Assembly (NCBI GenBank): GCA_900546345.1
Contig: URCI01000035.1
Coordinates: forward strand, 1-29,759
DNA: 29,759 nt
Source of the DNA: an uncultured Prevotella sp.
GTDB taxonomy: Bacteria; Bacteroidota; Bacteroidia; Bacteroidales; Bacteroidaceae
Reading direction: 5' to 3'
The position numbers and the translations under genes were made by a program. How positions within the stretch are numbered: the first letter of the stretch is position 1; each line of letters begins with the position of its first letter. This document shows, in pieces, positions 7,387-15,257 of this stretch. Below the pieces are notes generated by a model that was not told where the DNA came from, ran no database searches, and saw only the letters and a list, made by a program, of their open reading frames with translations.

Positions 7387-7437
7387 GATAATTTTCTTCA
7401 TAATTGTTTGGAGTTTGGAAATAAATGTTTAACTTTG
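7387..7437. repeat. 51-bp direct repeat, copy 2
   Basis: 48/51 identical to 7031-7081. On the minus strand it contains an ATG followed by KKIIEFLIC and a stop, echoing the MKKSIAFL start of the membrane-protein gene at copy 1. This is the remnant of a duplicated gene start. Confidence 0.9.
7407..7437 (+). promoter_or_regulatory. Promoter 2 of the twin units
   Basis: TTTG (7407-7410), 19 bases, TAACTTTG (7430-7437). Predicted start near 7443 coincides with the first base of the long stem of candidate RNA 2. Confidence 0.55.
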
Positions 7438-7442
7438 AAGCA

Positions 7443-7530
7443 AAGAGAGGCAATGTAGGAGGCATTTCACATGTCGGCATCGAAAGATGTGCAGGCTACG
7501 GAATGACCATTTGCCTCTCTTTCTTGTTTA
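7443..7530 (+). ncRNA. Candidate small RNA 2 with paired ends
   Basis: AAAGAGAGGCAATG (7442-7455) pairs with CATTTGCCTCTCTTT (7508-7522) over 14 base pairs with one bulged T. It encloses about 52 bases with an inner CACAT/ATGTG stem. TTTCTTGTTTAT follows, a terminator-like tail. Start site, stem and tail fit a discrete RNA of about 85 nucleotides whose two ends pair. No reading frame explains this stretch. It is comparable in size and context to the regulatory RNA RteR of CTnDOT, but I do not claim homology. Confidence 0.5.
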
Positions 7531-8064
7531 TATGAACTTCATCATATACACTAATTCCCCATCTGTTACTTTACATTTGAATTCTATATTTTGTCCTTGG
7601 TAGTCTACGTGGTAAACGCTAAATTGGCAATTGTGGTGTCGTCCTTGTTCCATTCGCACCAATTTTGCATTTGGTATCCACTTATGGAATTCTGTAGCTG
7701 TTTTGAGCAAATGTATTACATCGGGTTCGTTCTTTGCTTTAGCCGCAGTCTCGGTAAAGAATTTCTTTCCGACGCTGACGGTATGCCCGTCTGCAGTTTG
7801 GATGGTAGTTCTTTTGGCAGGCTAATTGTTGATTACTGTGGATGTAAGATTATCATCCGCCCATTGAACGGCCTTTTTATTTGCGTCTCTAAATTCTTGA
7901 GGTGTGAGCCTTTTCCTCGTCCTCGCATATTGAGCTTGTCTAACAAGTCGACATGCTGCGCAGAGTTCATTTTCCGGCACGAAAACGAGGTTGACCTTTC
8001 CCTTAGCTATGTCGCAGTCTCGGATTGGCTGAAGAGCAGTGTTGCTTACAATTGGCTTGCTATC
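7528..8064 (-). pseudogene. Unknown protein, frame interrupted by TAG
   Basis: The minus strand is open from just after a TGA at 8065-8067 to TAA at 7528, except for a single in-frame TAG at 7822-7824. The two halves (80 and 98 codons) both look protein-like. The first has VFVPENELCAACRLVRQAQ and LTPQEFRDANKKAVQWADD. The second has TIQTADGHTVSVGKKFFTETAAKAK, then FHKWIPNAKLVRMEQGRHH and a beta-rich end. No good start codon is present, and the frame overlaps the end of the peptidase gene by 19 bases. The C-terminal part vaguely recalls small nuclease-like domains carried at the end of large polyvalent mobile-element proteins. Function unknown; probably a truncated gene with a nonsense mutation. 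Confidence 0.5.
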
Positions 8065-9254
8065 TCACGGACTCTTTCAATATAGTCCTTTGCAGATGCG
8101 TAGCCGATGCGCTTCAGGAAGGCATAGTAGTTCTCGTTGTCACGGTGTTTGTACTGCACTTTGTTCTTGTAGGCGATGACGCTCTCTTCCCAGTGGTCAA
8201 AGACGTAGTAGCCGTTCGAGTGCCGGAGACCGAAGAGGTTGTTGTTCTCGTTGCAGACACGGGAGCGGAAACGGCCGGTTTCAAGGATAGCCTGGGCAAG
8301 GACGATCTTCGGGTATTTGATGCCGTGCTTCTTCAATGCGGCATAGAGGTTCTCTATGGTCAGCTCGTTTGACTTGGTTTTCTCATTATTATATATAGGA
8401 GAGTCATTACCGCTGATTTCCGCCAGTCGGTCGTTGAAGGTCTTTACTTGTTGGTTGAGGGCTTGGATGAACGGCATGGGATCGACACTGGTCCAACTGT
8501 TGTTTGCTGACAATCGTTGAAGCTGGATATGGAGATGCGGACCGGTGGAGCGGCCGGTAGAGCCGACAAGTCCGACGACAGCTCCTGCCGGCACTTCGCT
8601 GCCTTCCCTGGCATAGATCTCACTAAGGTGACCATAAAGACAACGGAGGCTCCCGTGGTCGAGGATGACATAGTTGCCGTAGCCGGTGTCACCGTGGTGC
8701 ACGGCAGCCACTCTGCCCGGGAGCATGCTATAGACCAAACCGTTTCCGCATCGCAGATCGATGCCGTCATGGAACCGCTGGCACTTGGTAAAGGGGTCTT
8801 GGCGGTAGCCGTAGTGTGAGGTTATCGTAATGTAATCCAATGGCATACAGATGTTTAGACGTTTTTCAAGAAGGTTCAAAAGAAGGCTGTCTGAGGCACT
8901 GAGGAAGGGTAAAGCGAGCGGTTTTACAACTTTTGGGGTAGATTTTCTCAAACTTTTTTCGCCTTTTTCCAGCACTTTTCCCTGAGCGTTGTTGGAAGTT
9001 GGCGGTTTCTTTCCTAACTTTGCGGTCAGAAACGAAGGCAAAGGCAGACCGAAGACGGACTTTTTCTTGGTCTTGGCTTCATTTTTTGCCGTAGACTTTG
9101 TTTCGTGGAGTACGTCACGGACGTAAGGGTCCGTGGAAATGGATAACGTGTCGGCAGCCGGACCGACTTTCTCAACAGTGTAAAACTGTGCCGGTGATTC
9201 CAATACATTCATCGATAGCATCAAAACCACAACGCACTTCATTGTGTGTTTCAT
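8046..9254 (-). CDS. Secreted M23 peptidase and glucosaminidase, cell-wall opening enzyme
   Basis: 402 residues. A signal peptide (MKCVVVLMLSMNVLESPAQ) is followed by a basic Lys/Ser-rich linker to about residue 120. An M23 metallopeptidase domain has its zinc motif HDGIDL near residue 162 and the active-site motif GPHLHIQL near 241. The C-terminal third is a glucosaminidase-type lysozyme domain: KIVLAQAILETGRFRS with the catalytic Glu, NNLFGLRHSNGYYVFD, YKNKVQYKHRDNENYYAFLKRIGYA. The enzyme should cut peptide cross-bridges and glycan strands to let the conjugation channel through the wall. It has its own promoter at 9292-9322 and is divergent from the DUF4099 gene. Confidence 0.88.
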   Translation of the reverse strand: MKHTMKCVVVLMLSMNVLESPAQFYTVEKVGPAADTLSISTDPYVRDVLHETKSTAKNEAKTKKKSVFGLPLPSFLTAKLGKKPPTSNNAQGKVLEKGEKSLRKSTPKVVKPLALPFLSASDSLLLNLLEKRLNICMPLDYITITSHYGYRQDPFTKCQRFHDGIDLRCGNGLVYSMLPGRVAAVHHGDTGYGNYVILDHGSLRCLYGHLSEIYAREGSEVPAGAVVGLVGSTGRSTGPHLHIQLQRLSANNSWTSVDPMPFIQALNQQVKTFNDRLAEISGNDSPIYNNEKTKSNELTIENLYAALKKHGIKYPKIVLAQAILETGRFRSRVCNENNNLFGLRHSNGYYVFDHWEESVIAYKNKVQYKHRDNENYYAFLKRIGYASAKDYIERVREIASQL

Positions 9255-9291
9255 GGTAGTAGTATGTTTAGTTTGACATGGATTTTCACCA

Positions 9292-9322
9292 CAAAGTTAG
9301 TATAAACCAGTAGAATAACCAA
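9292..9322 (-). promoter_or_regulatory. Promoter of the peptidase gene
   Basis: On the minus strand TTG (9320-9322), 20 bases, TAACTTTG (9292-9299), about 38 bases before the start codon at 9254. It lies in the 78-base divergent gap, so it must share regulatory space with the plus-strand DUF4099 gene, for which no equally good promoter is visible. Confidence 0.65.
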
Positions 9323-9332
9323 ACCATCAACT

Positions 9333-10100
9333 ATGAAAACAGAACCAGTACCATTCGACAAATTTGCCAAAATCGGCATCTATCCCAAGGATCTCATGCG
9401 CATGCCGAAGGACTTGCGCGACTCTATCTTGAGTGGTGAGCTCTCGCCGCTCATGCGTCTCAACGTGCCCGTGGGCGACAACTCTGCGGTGTCCATCCCA
9501 ATGAAAATCCAGCTTGTTCACGACAAGGACGGAAAGCTGCAACTGCTTACGTATCAGATACATCGTGAGCTTGACAACAACTTAAAGTTGAATGATACAG
9601 AGCTGGAGCGTGTGCGCAAGGGCGATGTCATACAGAAGGAGTTCAAGGAGGGCGACAACCGCAAGATGCGGTACGTACAGTTGGACAAGGAGACCAACGC
9701 CCTGATGTACCGCGATGTGGCGACTGTTAATTTTGAGGAAAAACTTCGGGAAGTGGACAGAATCAAGGACATCGGACTCGGAATTGGGCAAAAGGAGGCT
9801 CTCGCTTCGGGCAAGCCGGTGGAGCTTGAGGTCGGCGATCAGAAGGTAACCGTGGGCGTGGACCTCCGTGAGCCGGTGGGCTTCAAGGTCATGCAAGGCG
9901 ATATGGAGGAGTGGAAGCGTCAGCAGGCCATCCGTTATGACGACGCGCACGAGGGCTATATGGGGTACGTGCAGACCGATGAGAACCGGTGGGAGTACAA
10001 GCAGGTGGTGGACAGGCTGCGCCACGAGGAGAGCATCCGGCTGACCGAGAGGGAAAAAGCAGACAGGAAAGAGGACAAGAAGAGAGGGCTGTCACTATAG
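9333..10100 (+). CDS. DUF4099 domain protein
   Basis: A 255-residue soluble protein. Residues about 8-85 (FAKIGIYPKDLMRMPKDLRDSILSGELSPLM, PMKIQLVHDKDGKLQLLTYQIHREL) match the DUF4099 pattern. A second related beta-rich segment follows (DVIQKEFKEGDNRKMRYVQLDKETNALMYRDV), then GFKVMQGDMEEWKRQQAIRYDDAHEGYMGYVQ and a charged tail. Such proteins are frequent in Bacteroidetes conjugative elements beside DUF3945, topoisomerase-like and primase genes. Their biochemical role is not established; nucleic-acid handling during transfer is a guess. First gene of the plus-strand block. Confidence 0.75.
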   Translation: MKTEPVPFDKFAKIGIYPKDLMRMPKDLRDSILSGELSPLMRLNVPVGDNSAVSIPMKIQLVHDKDGKLQLLTYQIHRELDNNLKLNDTELERVRKGDVIQKEFKEGDNRKMRYVQLDKETNALMYRDVATVNFEEKLREVDRIKDIGLGIGQKEALASGKPVELEVGDQKVTVGVDLREPVGFKVMQGDMEEWKRQQAIRYDDAHEGYMGYVQTDENRWEYKQVVDRLRHEESIRLTEREKADRKEDKKRGLSL

Positions 10101-10173
10101 TTCTTAGTTCATTTCCTAAGCTTACTTTCTTCGTTTCATCCATCTACAAACCTATGAGACTTAATCTTTTACC

Positions 10174-11973
10174 ATGTCAAACAAACAAGAATGTACGTTC
10201 ACCTCCTGCGCTCCATATCCTAAAGTCCGTCAGTTGGCCCACGGACTGAAGGACGGTGACTACGCGAGTATCTGCAAGGCTGCGGATATGATGGCGGACG
10301 GAATAAGGGAGATGGCGGCAGGACGCAACTGTGTGCTGGTGCCTGTCCCGAACCACCATGGGAGGGCGGTATACACCAAGACGCTCGCCAATGAAATTTC
10401 CCGGAGGACGGGCATCCCGACATGGGACATCCTTTCTTGCCGACCGCACATGCCGCTGCACTATGCCAAGAAGAACGACCTCAAGCCGGAGGGCATATAC
10501 CTGAAACTCAATCTGTACCGACAAGTGCCGGAGCAGTTCACGCCCATCGTCATAGACAATGTGCTGGACACCGGCTATACCGCAGGTGCCGCCATCAAGG
10601 CTGTAGGTCATCCCGATACGATGCTTGCCGTCCTAGGACATACGAAGAACCATCTGACAAACAAAAACTTCCAGTTTAACCTAATTCCTACTAACATGGA
10701 AAAGAAGATGCAAGAACAGCCTTCTGACAAGAAGCAATCTGCCGATTCCACGAAGAAGCAGGTGAAGAATAAGACCGATACACCGTTGGCAGTGTACCAG
10801 CGGCTCAAGAGCAAGCATCCCGATGCGCTGATCCTCATGCGTAATGGTGACTTCTACCGCTCACTGAATGAGGATGCGCAAAAACTGTCGGACACGCTGC
10901 GGATTCCGACACAGAAGCCGAAGTTCAAGAAGGACGGGGAGCTAATCGCGGAGTTTCCGCATCATGCGCTCGACGTCTACCTGCCAAGGCTTATCCGGGC
11001 GGGCAATCGTGTGGCGATCGCTGACATGCAGGAGCCGAGCAAAAAGCAAACCACCAATCAAACCAAAAACCAAACTCAAACAGATACTATGGAAAAGAAA
11101 ACAGAAAAGAAGAAAACCAAGACTAAAGAAGCCAAGGTTGAGAAGACTGAGACTGCCAAGGTCGACAAGACGGAGGTGAAGGCAGAGGCCAAGAAGAACG
11201 ACAAAGCCGTTGAACAGTCCGCTGACAACAAGGTTCACAAGCCGCGCGAGCCGCAGATGGTGACGGTCAACGGTGAGAAGGTGACCCACGGCCATGCCTT
11301 CCAAAGTAACCAGGACCCGAACAAGTGGTATTTTACCGCCCGTATCGACGGACAGCAGCTCCGTCCGCAACTCATGAAGCCGGAGGATGCCGCTGCCTAT
11401 CAGAAGAGGGAGACAACGGTTGAAGGGCTCATGCAGACGTACTATCCCTCAAAGCTGGCCAAGAAGGTTACACCGGAGGAGTACAAGGCTGACAACAAGC
11501 TCTCTGACGGGCGCATCATCGACAAGATGGTGGTCTACAAGGAGCATGACGAGCAGCGGCAGGACGTGGGCAAGTACAAGCTCTACACGCAGGTGGGCGA
11601 GCAGAAAATGTCTCGCACGATGTCGAAGGAGGATCTGAACGCTTACTTTGACCGTGTGACAACACCTTCCAAGCTCGTGGAGAAGAACTTCGGGGAACAG
11701 TTGCATCTCGCTTCCTTCTACAACCAGTTCAAGCTGGAGGAAGGTGTCAAGGAGGTGCGCATCGCCAAGAGCCAGCAGGGCGACTGGACGGTATCGGCGA
11801 AGCTCAATGACGACAGGATGACCGGCAAGGCGGTGCTGTCATGGCACGACAAGCAATCACTCTTCACGCATAAGACGGCTACCAAGGAACAACTGGCTGC
11901 CCGTTATCTCAACACGGAAATCAAGGAGATGCAGACGGAGAAGGTCAGCGCAAAACAGGCGTTCAAGCGTTAG
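10174..11973 (+). CDS. Three-part protein: phosphoribosyltransferase, MutS-I-like, DUF3945-like
   Basis: 599 residues. Residues about 1-165 are a type I phosphoribosyltransferase fold: VLVPVPNHHGRAVYTKTLANEISRR and the PRPP-loop-like VIDNVLDTGYTAGAA, close to the ComF/orotate-type loop. Residues about 205-288 resemble MutS domain I: TPLAVYQRLKSKHPDALILMRNGDFYRS, PHHALDVYLPRLIRAGNRVAIADM. Residues about 365-599 are DUF3945-like, with two repeats of a THGHAF/LRPQLM- and KMSRTM-type module. The linkers at 10680-10698 and 11041-11091 look like typical intergenic spacers (AT-rich, ending in ATGGAAAAGAA) that are read through, with in-frame ATGs at 10696 and 11089. This may be a fusion of three genes, or internal starts may give separate products. 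Role in transfer is unknown. Confidence 0.75.
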   Translation: MSNKQECTFTSCAPYPKVRQLAHGLKDGDYASICKAADMMADGIREMAAGRNCVLVPVPNHHGRAVYTKTLANEISRRTGIPTWDILSCRPHMPLHYAKKNDLKPEGIYLKLNLYRQVPEQFTPIVIDNVLDTGYTAGAAIKAVGHPDTMLAVLGHTKNHLTNKNFQFNLIPTNMEKKMQEQPSDKKQSADSTKKQVKNKTDTPLAVYQRLKSKHPDALILMRNGDFYRSLNEDAQKLSDTLRIPTQKPKFKKDGELIAEFPHHALDVYLPRLIRAGNRVAIADMQEPSKKQTTNQTKNQTQTDTMEKKTEKKKTKTKEAKVEKTETAKVDKTEVKAEAKKNDKAVEQSADNKVHKPREPQMVTVNGEKVTHGHAFQSNQDPNKWYFTARIDGQQLRPQLMKPEDAAAYQKRETTVEGLMQTYYPSKLAKKVTPEEYKADNKLSDGRIIDKMVVYKEHDEQRQDVGKYKLYTQVGEQKMSRTMSKEDLNAYFDRVTTPSKLVEKNFGEQLHLASFYNQFKLEEGVKEVRIAKSQQGDWTVSAKLNDDRMTGKAVLSWHDKQSLFTHKTATKEQLAARYLNTEIKEMQTEKVSAKQAFKR

Positions 11974-12102
11974 TGCCAGGACTAAGCTCTATTATAAAAA
12001 TGAGTTGTCAAGACACAAACCGTATGAGTTGCCTGTCATCCATCACAGCTTACATCTTAGCAATCAACTATTCCAATCATCAACCATTAACACATCACAA
12101 CT

Positions 12103-12333
12103 ATGCAGAACAATACAATCGAAGAACTCATTCAGCTCAAACAGGACGGCAAGATAGGATGGTGCGAGCTCGCACTGCGCAGTGACCACGGCAAAGCCTA
12201 TCTCCAGTGGTGCGACGACCACGGCATCGAGCCTGATGACAACAATGCAGAGCTCTATCTCGAAGAGACCGAGAGCCGTATCTATGACGACGGCAACGAG
12301 TTCGCGGAGGAGTTTGTCGGAGCCGTCATCTAA
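12103..12333 (+). CDS. Small acidic protein of unknown function
   Basis: A 76-residue soluble acidic protein: IEELIQLKQDGKIGWCELALRSDHGKAYLQWCDDHGIEPDD, then an acidic stretch AELYLEETESRIYDDGNEFAEEF. Similar small ORFs precede ardC-like genes in Bacteroidetes elements, from memory. Its leader (11974-12102) has the usual AT-rich spacer. It is followed by a terminator-like hairpin at 12385-12419. Function unknown. Confidence 0.65.
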   Translation: MQNNTIEELIQLKQDGKIGWCELALRSDHGKAYLQWCDDHGIEPDDNNAELYLEETESRIYDDGNEFAEEFVGAVI

Positions 12334-12384
12334 AACGGTTTCATTGCCTCAGTGATACTGTGAAAGACACATATTTTTATTATG

Positions 12385-12419
12385 CCCTCAGTGCGAAGGC
12401 AGTGCCATCGGACTGAGGG
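12385..12419. terminator. Terminator-like hairpin before the ardC-like gene
   Basis: CCCTCAGT (12385-12392) and ACTGAGGG (12412-12419) with a smaller GGC/GCC stem in the loop. No T-run follows in the plus direction, so termination may be partial. Confidence 0.4.
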
Positions 12420-12451
12420 GCTACTAACCTAACATAACCAATACTGACACT

Positions 12452-13843
12452 ATGGAAAACAAGGATTCCAAGTCAAAGAAAGGACAGGACTACAAGAGCA
12501 GCGGTGACAAGGCCATCGACAGGTTCTGCTCGCTCATGATCGACCGCATGAAGGCAATGAAGGCATCGGACTGGCGGCAGGGATGGACGAACGGGAAGGG
12601 TACGATGCTCGGCATGCCGCAGAACCTCAGCGGACGCAACTACTCGGGCACAAACTCGTTCTTCCTCCAAATGGACACGGCGATGAACGCTTACCGCACA
12701 CCGGTATACATGACTTTCATGCAGGCGCAGAAGGAGAATCTCCGCATCAAGAAGGGTGCGCAGTCGATGCCTGTCATCTACTGGGACCTCAATATCAAGG
12801 ACGAGCGTGGCAAGCGTGTCGCCGAGTCGGACTACAAGCAGATGAGCCGCGGTGAGCAGGCGAAGTGCGAGGTGCGCCCGTTCCTCCGTGCTTTCTCAGT
12901 ATTCAATGTTGACCAGACCAATCTGGAGGAGGTAAACAAGGAGAAGTACGATGCCATCGTTGACCGTTTCAAAGGCCCGCAGTTGCGTGACACGCAGGGT
13001 ATGTACGAGAACCGGGCCCTCGACCGGATGTTCGAGCGGCAGGAGTGGATATGCCGTGTGCAGAACGACCGTATCGTGGACGGGGCTTACTATTCTCCGG
13101 CACGTGACATGGTCATCATCCCCATGAAGGAACAATTTAATATTGGCAAGAATGCCGAGGAAATCTTCAAGGACGGTATGGAGTATTACTCTTCCGCTCT
13201 CCACGAGATGACGCACTCTACGGGTACTGCCAACCGACTGAACCGTGACAAGGGAGCAAAGTTCGGTGATGCCAAGTACGCCAAGGAGGAGCTGGTCGCC
13301 GAGCTCACGGCTGCCATGGTGGGCAAGACGCTGGGCTTCGACAAGCGCATCCTCAACAACAACGCTGCCTACATGGACGGATGGATTAACGCCCTGCGCG
13401 AGGAGCCGAAGTTCATCGTTTCGGTCATGGCGGATGTGAACAAGGCCTCGAAGATGATACTGGAGAAGATTGACGAGCAGAAGATTGCTCTTGGCGAGCG
13501 TCCGATACTGTCTTCCAACATGAGCAAGGTGGACCTTCAGGCCAACATCGCCAAGCAGGAGTGGCAGCAGCCGCACGACATCGCGCTCTCGGCGAAATTC
13601 GACAGTGCCTCCATCTACAAGCGCATGGACGGTGGCTATGCGGTGCGTGCTACCTTTGAGGGGCAGGACCTCGGCATGAAGCCCATCAGTAAGATTACGG
13701 GTATCAGATATGAGATGATGCCAACTGGTGAGCTGAAAGACCAAATGCTACACGACACTGTGGCAAGGAAGTTCGCTGGTGAGGTTCGTGAGATACGTGA
13801 GCAGAAGCAGCAGAACAAGGAGAATAATGGCTTGAAAATGTGA
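12452..13843 (+). CDS. ArdC-like antirestriction protein with zincin metallopeptidase domain
   Basis: 463 residues. The N-terminal region (about 20-160) is the ArdC single-stranded DNA-binding domain: AMKASDWRQGWTNGKG, LSGRNYSGTNSFFLQM, YMTFMQAQKENLRIKKGAQSMPVIYW, FNVDQTNLEE. The zincin domain carries HEMTHSTG with H251, E252 and H255, and a downstream KEELVAELTAAMVG with the third metal ligand (about 278-291). The family protects incoming single-stranded DNA from host restriction on entry. The C-terminal 100 residues add another small beta-rich domain. All active-site residues are present, so the gene looks intact. Confidence 0.88.
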   Translation: MENKDSKSKKGQDYKSSGDKAIDRFCSLMIDRMKAMKASDWRQGWTNGKGTMLGMPQNLSGRNYSGTNSFFLQMDTAMNAYRTPVYMTFMQAQKENLRIKKGAQSMPVIYWDLNIKDERGKRVAESDYKQMSRGEQAKCEVRPFLRAFSVFNVDQTNLEEVNKEKYDAIVDRFKGPQLRDTQGMYENRALDRMFERQEWICRVQNDRIVDGAYYSPARDMVIIPMKEQFNIGKNAEEIFKDGMEYYSSALHEMTHSTGTANRLNRDKGAKFGDAKYAKEELVAELTAAMVGKTLGFDKRILNNNAAYMDGWINALREEPKFIVSVMADVNKASKMILEKIDEQKIALGERPILSSNMSKVDLQANIAKQEWQQPHDIALSAKFDSASIYKRMDGGYAVRATFEGQDLGMKPISKITGIRYEMMPTGELKDQMLHDTVARKFAGEVREIREQKQQNKENNGLKM

Positions 13844-13922
13844 GTGTTAGTTTCTCGCATTAAATTACATTTGTGGGACACTTAATAATCAAACCAATAT
13901 CAAACCATCAAACTACAAGCCT

Positions 13923-15149
13923 ATGTCTTACGTATCTTTTCAGGAGATGAAGCCAAGGGTTGGCATCGACGACGTTGCCTTCTCTATCGGCTACAAACTC
14001 AACAGACAGGCGGGCGTGGGACGGTACATCGAACTTATCCTGCCCGATGGCAGGGGAGAGAAGCTCGACACCATCGTCATCTCGCATCCGCAGGAGAAGG
14101 AGCGGCAGAAGTACTTCCACCGCAATTCGGGAAAGCGCGGCGACGTGGTGGACTTCATCGGTGAGAACCTGGGCCGCTTCAACATCTATGGCAGGAACCA
14201 GTGGGAGGTTATCGGTAAGGTAATGGCAGACTTCGCCAACATGCCGCTTATGGACAACCATGACCGTGGGTATAGCGGAGGACTCGGCAACCTGAACCCA
14301 GTGTTCAATCCCAAACGCTACACAGCGCAGCCGCTTTCAAGGAACATGGACTATGCCATGGGCATCTTTGAGGAAAGAGGTATCAGTCGTGAGACGGTTC
14401 AGTTGTTCGAGCGGCACATCGCCATCGTCACCGACCAGAAGAACAAGAACGGGCTTCCAATGATCGGTTTTCCTTACCGTGAGCCGGGGTTCAGTTCTGA
14501 CTTGGCTGGCTATGAGCTGCGGGGCGACCGTGGTTTCAAGGGAAAGGCAGCCGGAACGAACTCGACCACGGCGGTATGGACGGCTGGCATCCACTCGGCA
14601 TTGAACAATCCCCAGATGATCAGGCATGTGTTCTTTGCTGAGTCTGCCTACGATGCAATGGCGTTCTATCAGGCGAACCAGGGAAAGATTGACCTCACGC
14701 ACTCTGCATTCGTCTCTGTTGGTGGTGCGCTGTCCAACGGGCAGGTGTCGGGACTGATGCGCCACTACAACATGGCAAAGGCCGTGGACTGCTTCGACAA
14801 CGACCTGCCGGGACGCATCTACGGCATGAGGATGGCGGCATTGCTCGACGGCAAGCGGCTCACTGTAACTCAGATGGGAGACAATCTCCGACTTGAGATG
14901 GACGGGAAAGCATTTGACTTGCCGGTGGGGAAAGCCTCTGTTGAAGAGTTGGTCAAACATGTAAAGCTGTCAGACCGTATCGAAGTCCGCAAGCCACCCG
15001 TGAACTACAAGGACTGGAATGACGTTGTGCGTGGCATGCCCTTGGAAGCTCTGCAGCTCAAGACAAAGTTCCAGCGAGACGAGAATCTTGCAAGGATAAG
15101 GACGGAGCTGCGCGAGCGAAATGAGTGCAGGAGCAGTTTTAAGATGTGA
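13923..15149 (+). CDS. TOPRIM-domain DNA primase-like protein
   Basis: 408 residues. The N-terminal half resembles the zinc-ribbon/DUF3991-like part of plasmid primases but has no obvious cysteine cluster: KYFHRNSGKRGDVVDFIGENLGRF. Residues about 235-330 form a TOPRIM fold: VFFAESAYDAMAFYQ with the catalytic Glu near 240, VGGALSNGQ, and AVDCFDNDLPGR with the Asp pair near 290-292. Such proteins prime the complementary strand of transferred single-stranded DNA. It follows the ardC-like gene by 79 bases, both probably in one transcript. Confidence 0.8.
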   Translation: MSYVSFQEMKPRVGIDDVAFSIGYKLNRQAGVGRYIELILPDGRGEKLDTIVISHPQEKERQKYFHRNSGKRGDVVDFIGENLGRFNIYGRNQWEVIGKVMADFANMPLMDNHDRGYSGGLGNLNPVFNPKRYTAQPLSRNMDYAMGIFEERGISRETVQLFERHIAIVTDQKNKNGLPMIGFPYREPGFSSDLAGYELRGDRGFKGKAAGTNSTTAVWTAGIHSALNNPQMIRHVFFAESAYDAMAFYQANQGKIDLTHSAFVSVGGALSNGQVSGLMRHYNMAKAVDCFDNDLPGRIYGMRMAALLDGKRLTVTQMGDNLRLEMDGKAFDLPVGKASVEELVKHVKLSDRIEVRKPPVNYKDWNDVVRGMPLEALQLKTKFQRDENLARIRTELRERNECRSSFKM

Positions 15150-15176
15150 AATCCAACGACTGGGAATTATTAACAA

Positions 15177-15240
15177 GGCCACGGTGCGTCACTTCCGGCA
15201 CCAACTTTTCAAGTCCGTACCGTCGGCGACGACCGTGGCC
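15177..15240 (+). promoter_or_regulatory. Structured leader upstream of the secreted-protein gene
   Basis: GGCCACGGT (15177-15185) pairs perfectly with ACCGTGGCC (15232-15240). Inside, GGTGC (15183-15187) can pair with GCACC (15198-15202) in competition with the outer stem, and GTCG/CGAC forms a third short stem. The element ends 17 bases before the next ATG, so it would sit in the translation-initiation region. Confidence 0.45.
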
Positions 15241-15257
15241 CAAACAAACGAAGAACG

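Noticed and set aside
7591..8085. 164-codon plus-strand frame
   Set aside because: It opposes the TAG-interrupted frame, which has the more protein-like composition; the plus frame has no recognisable feature.
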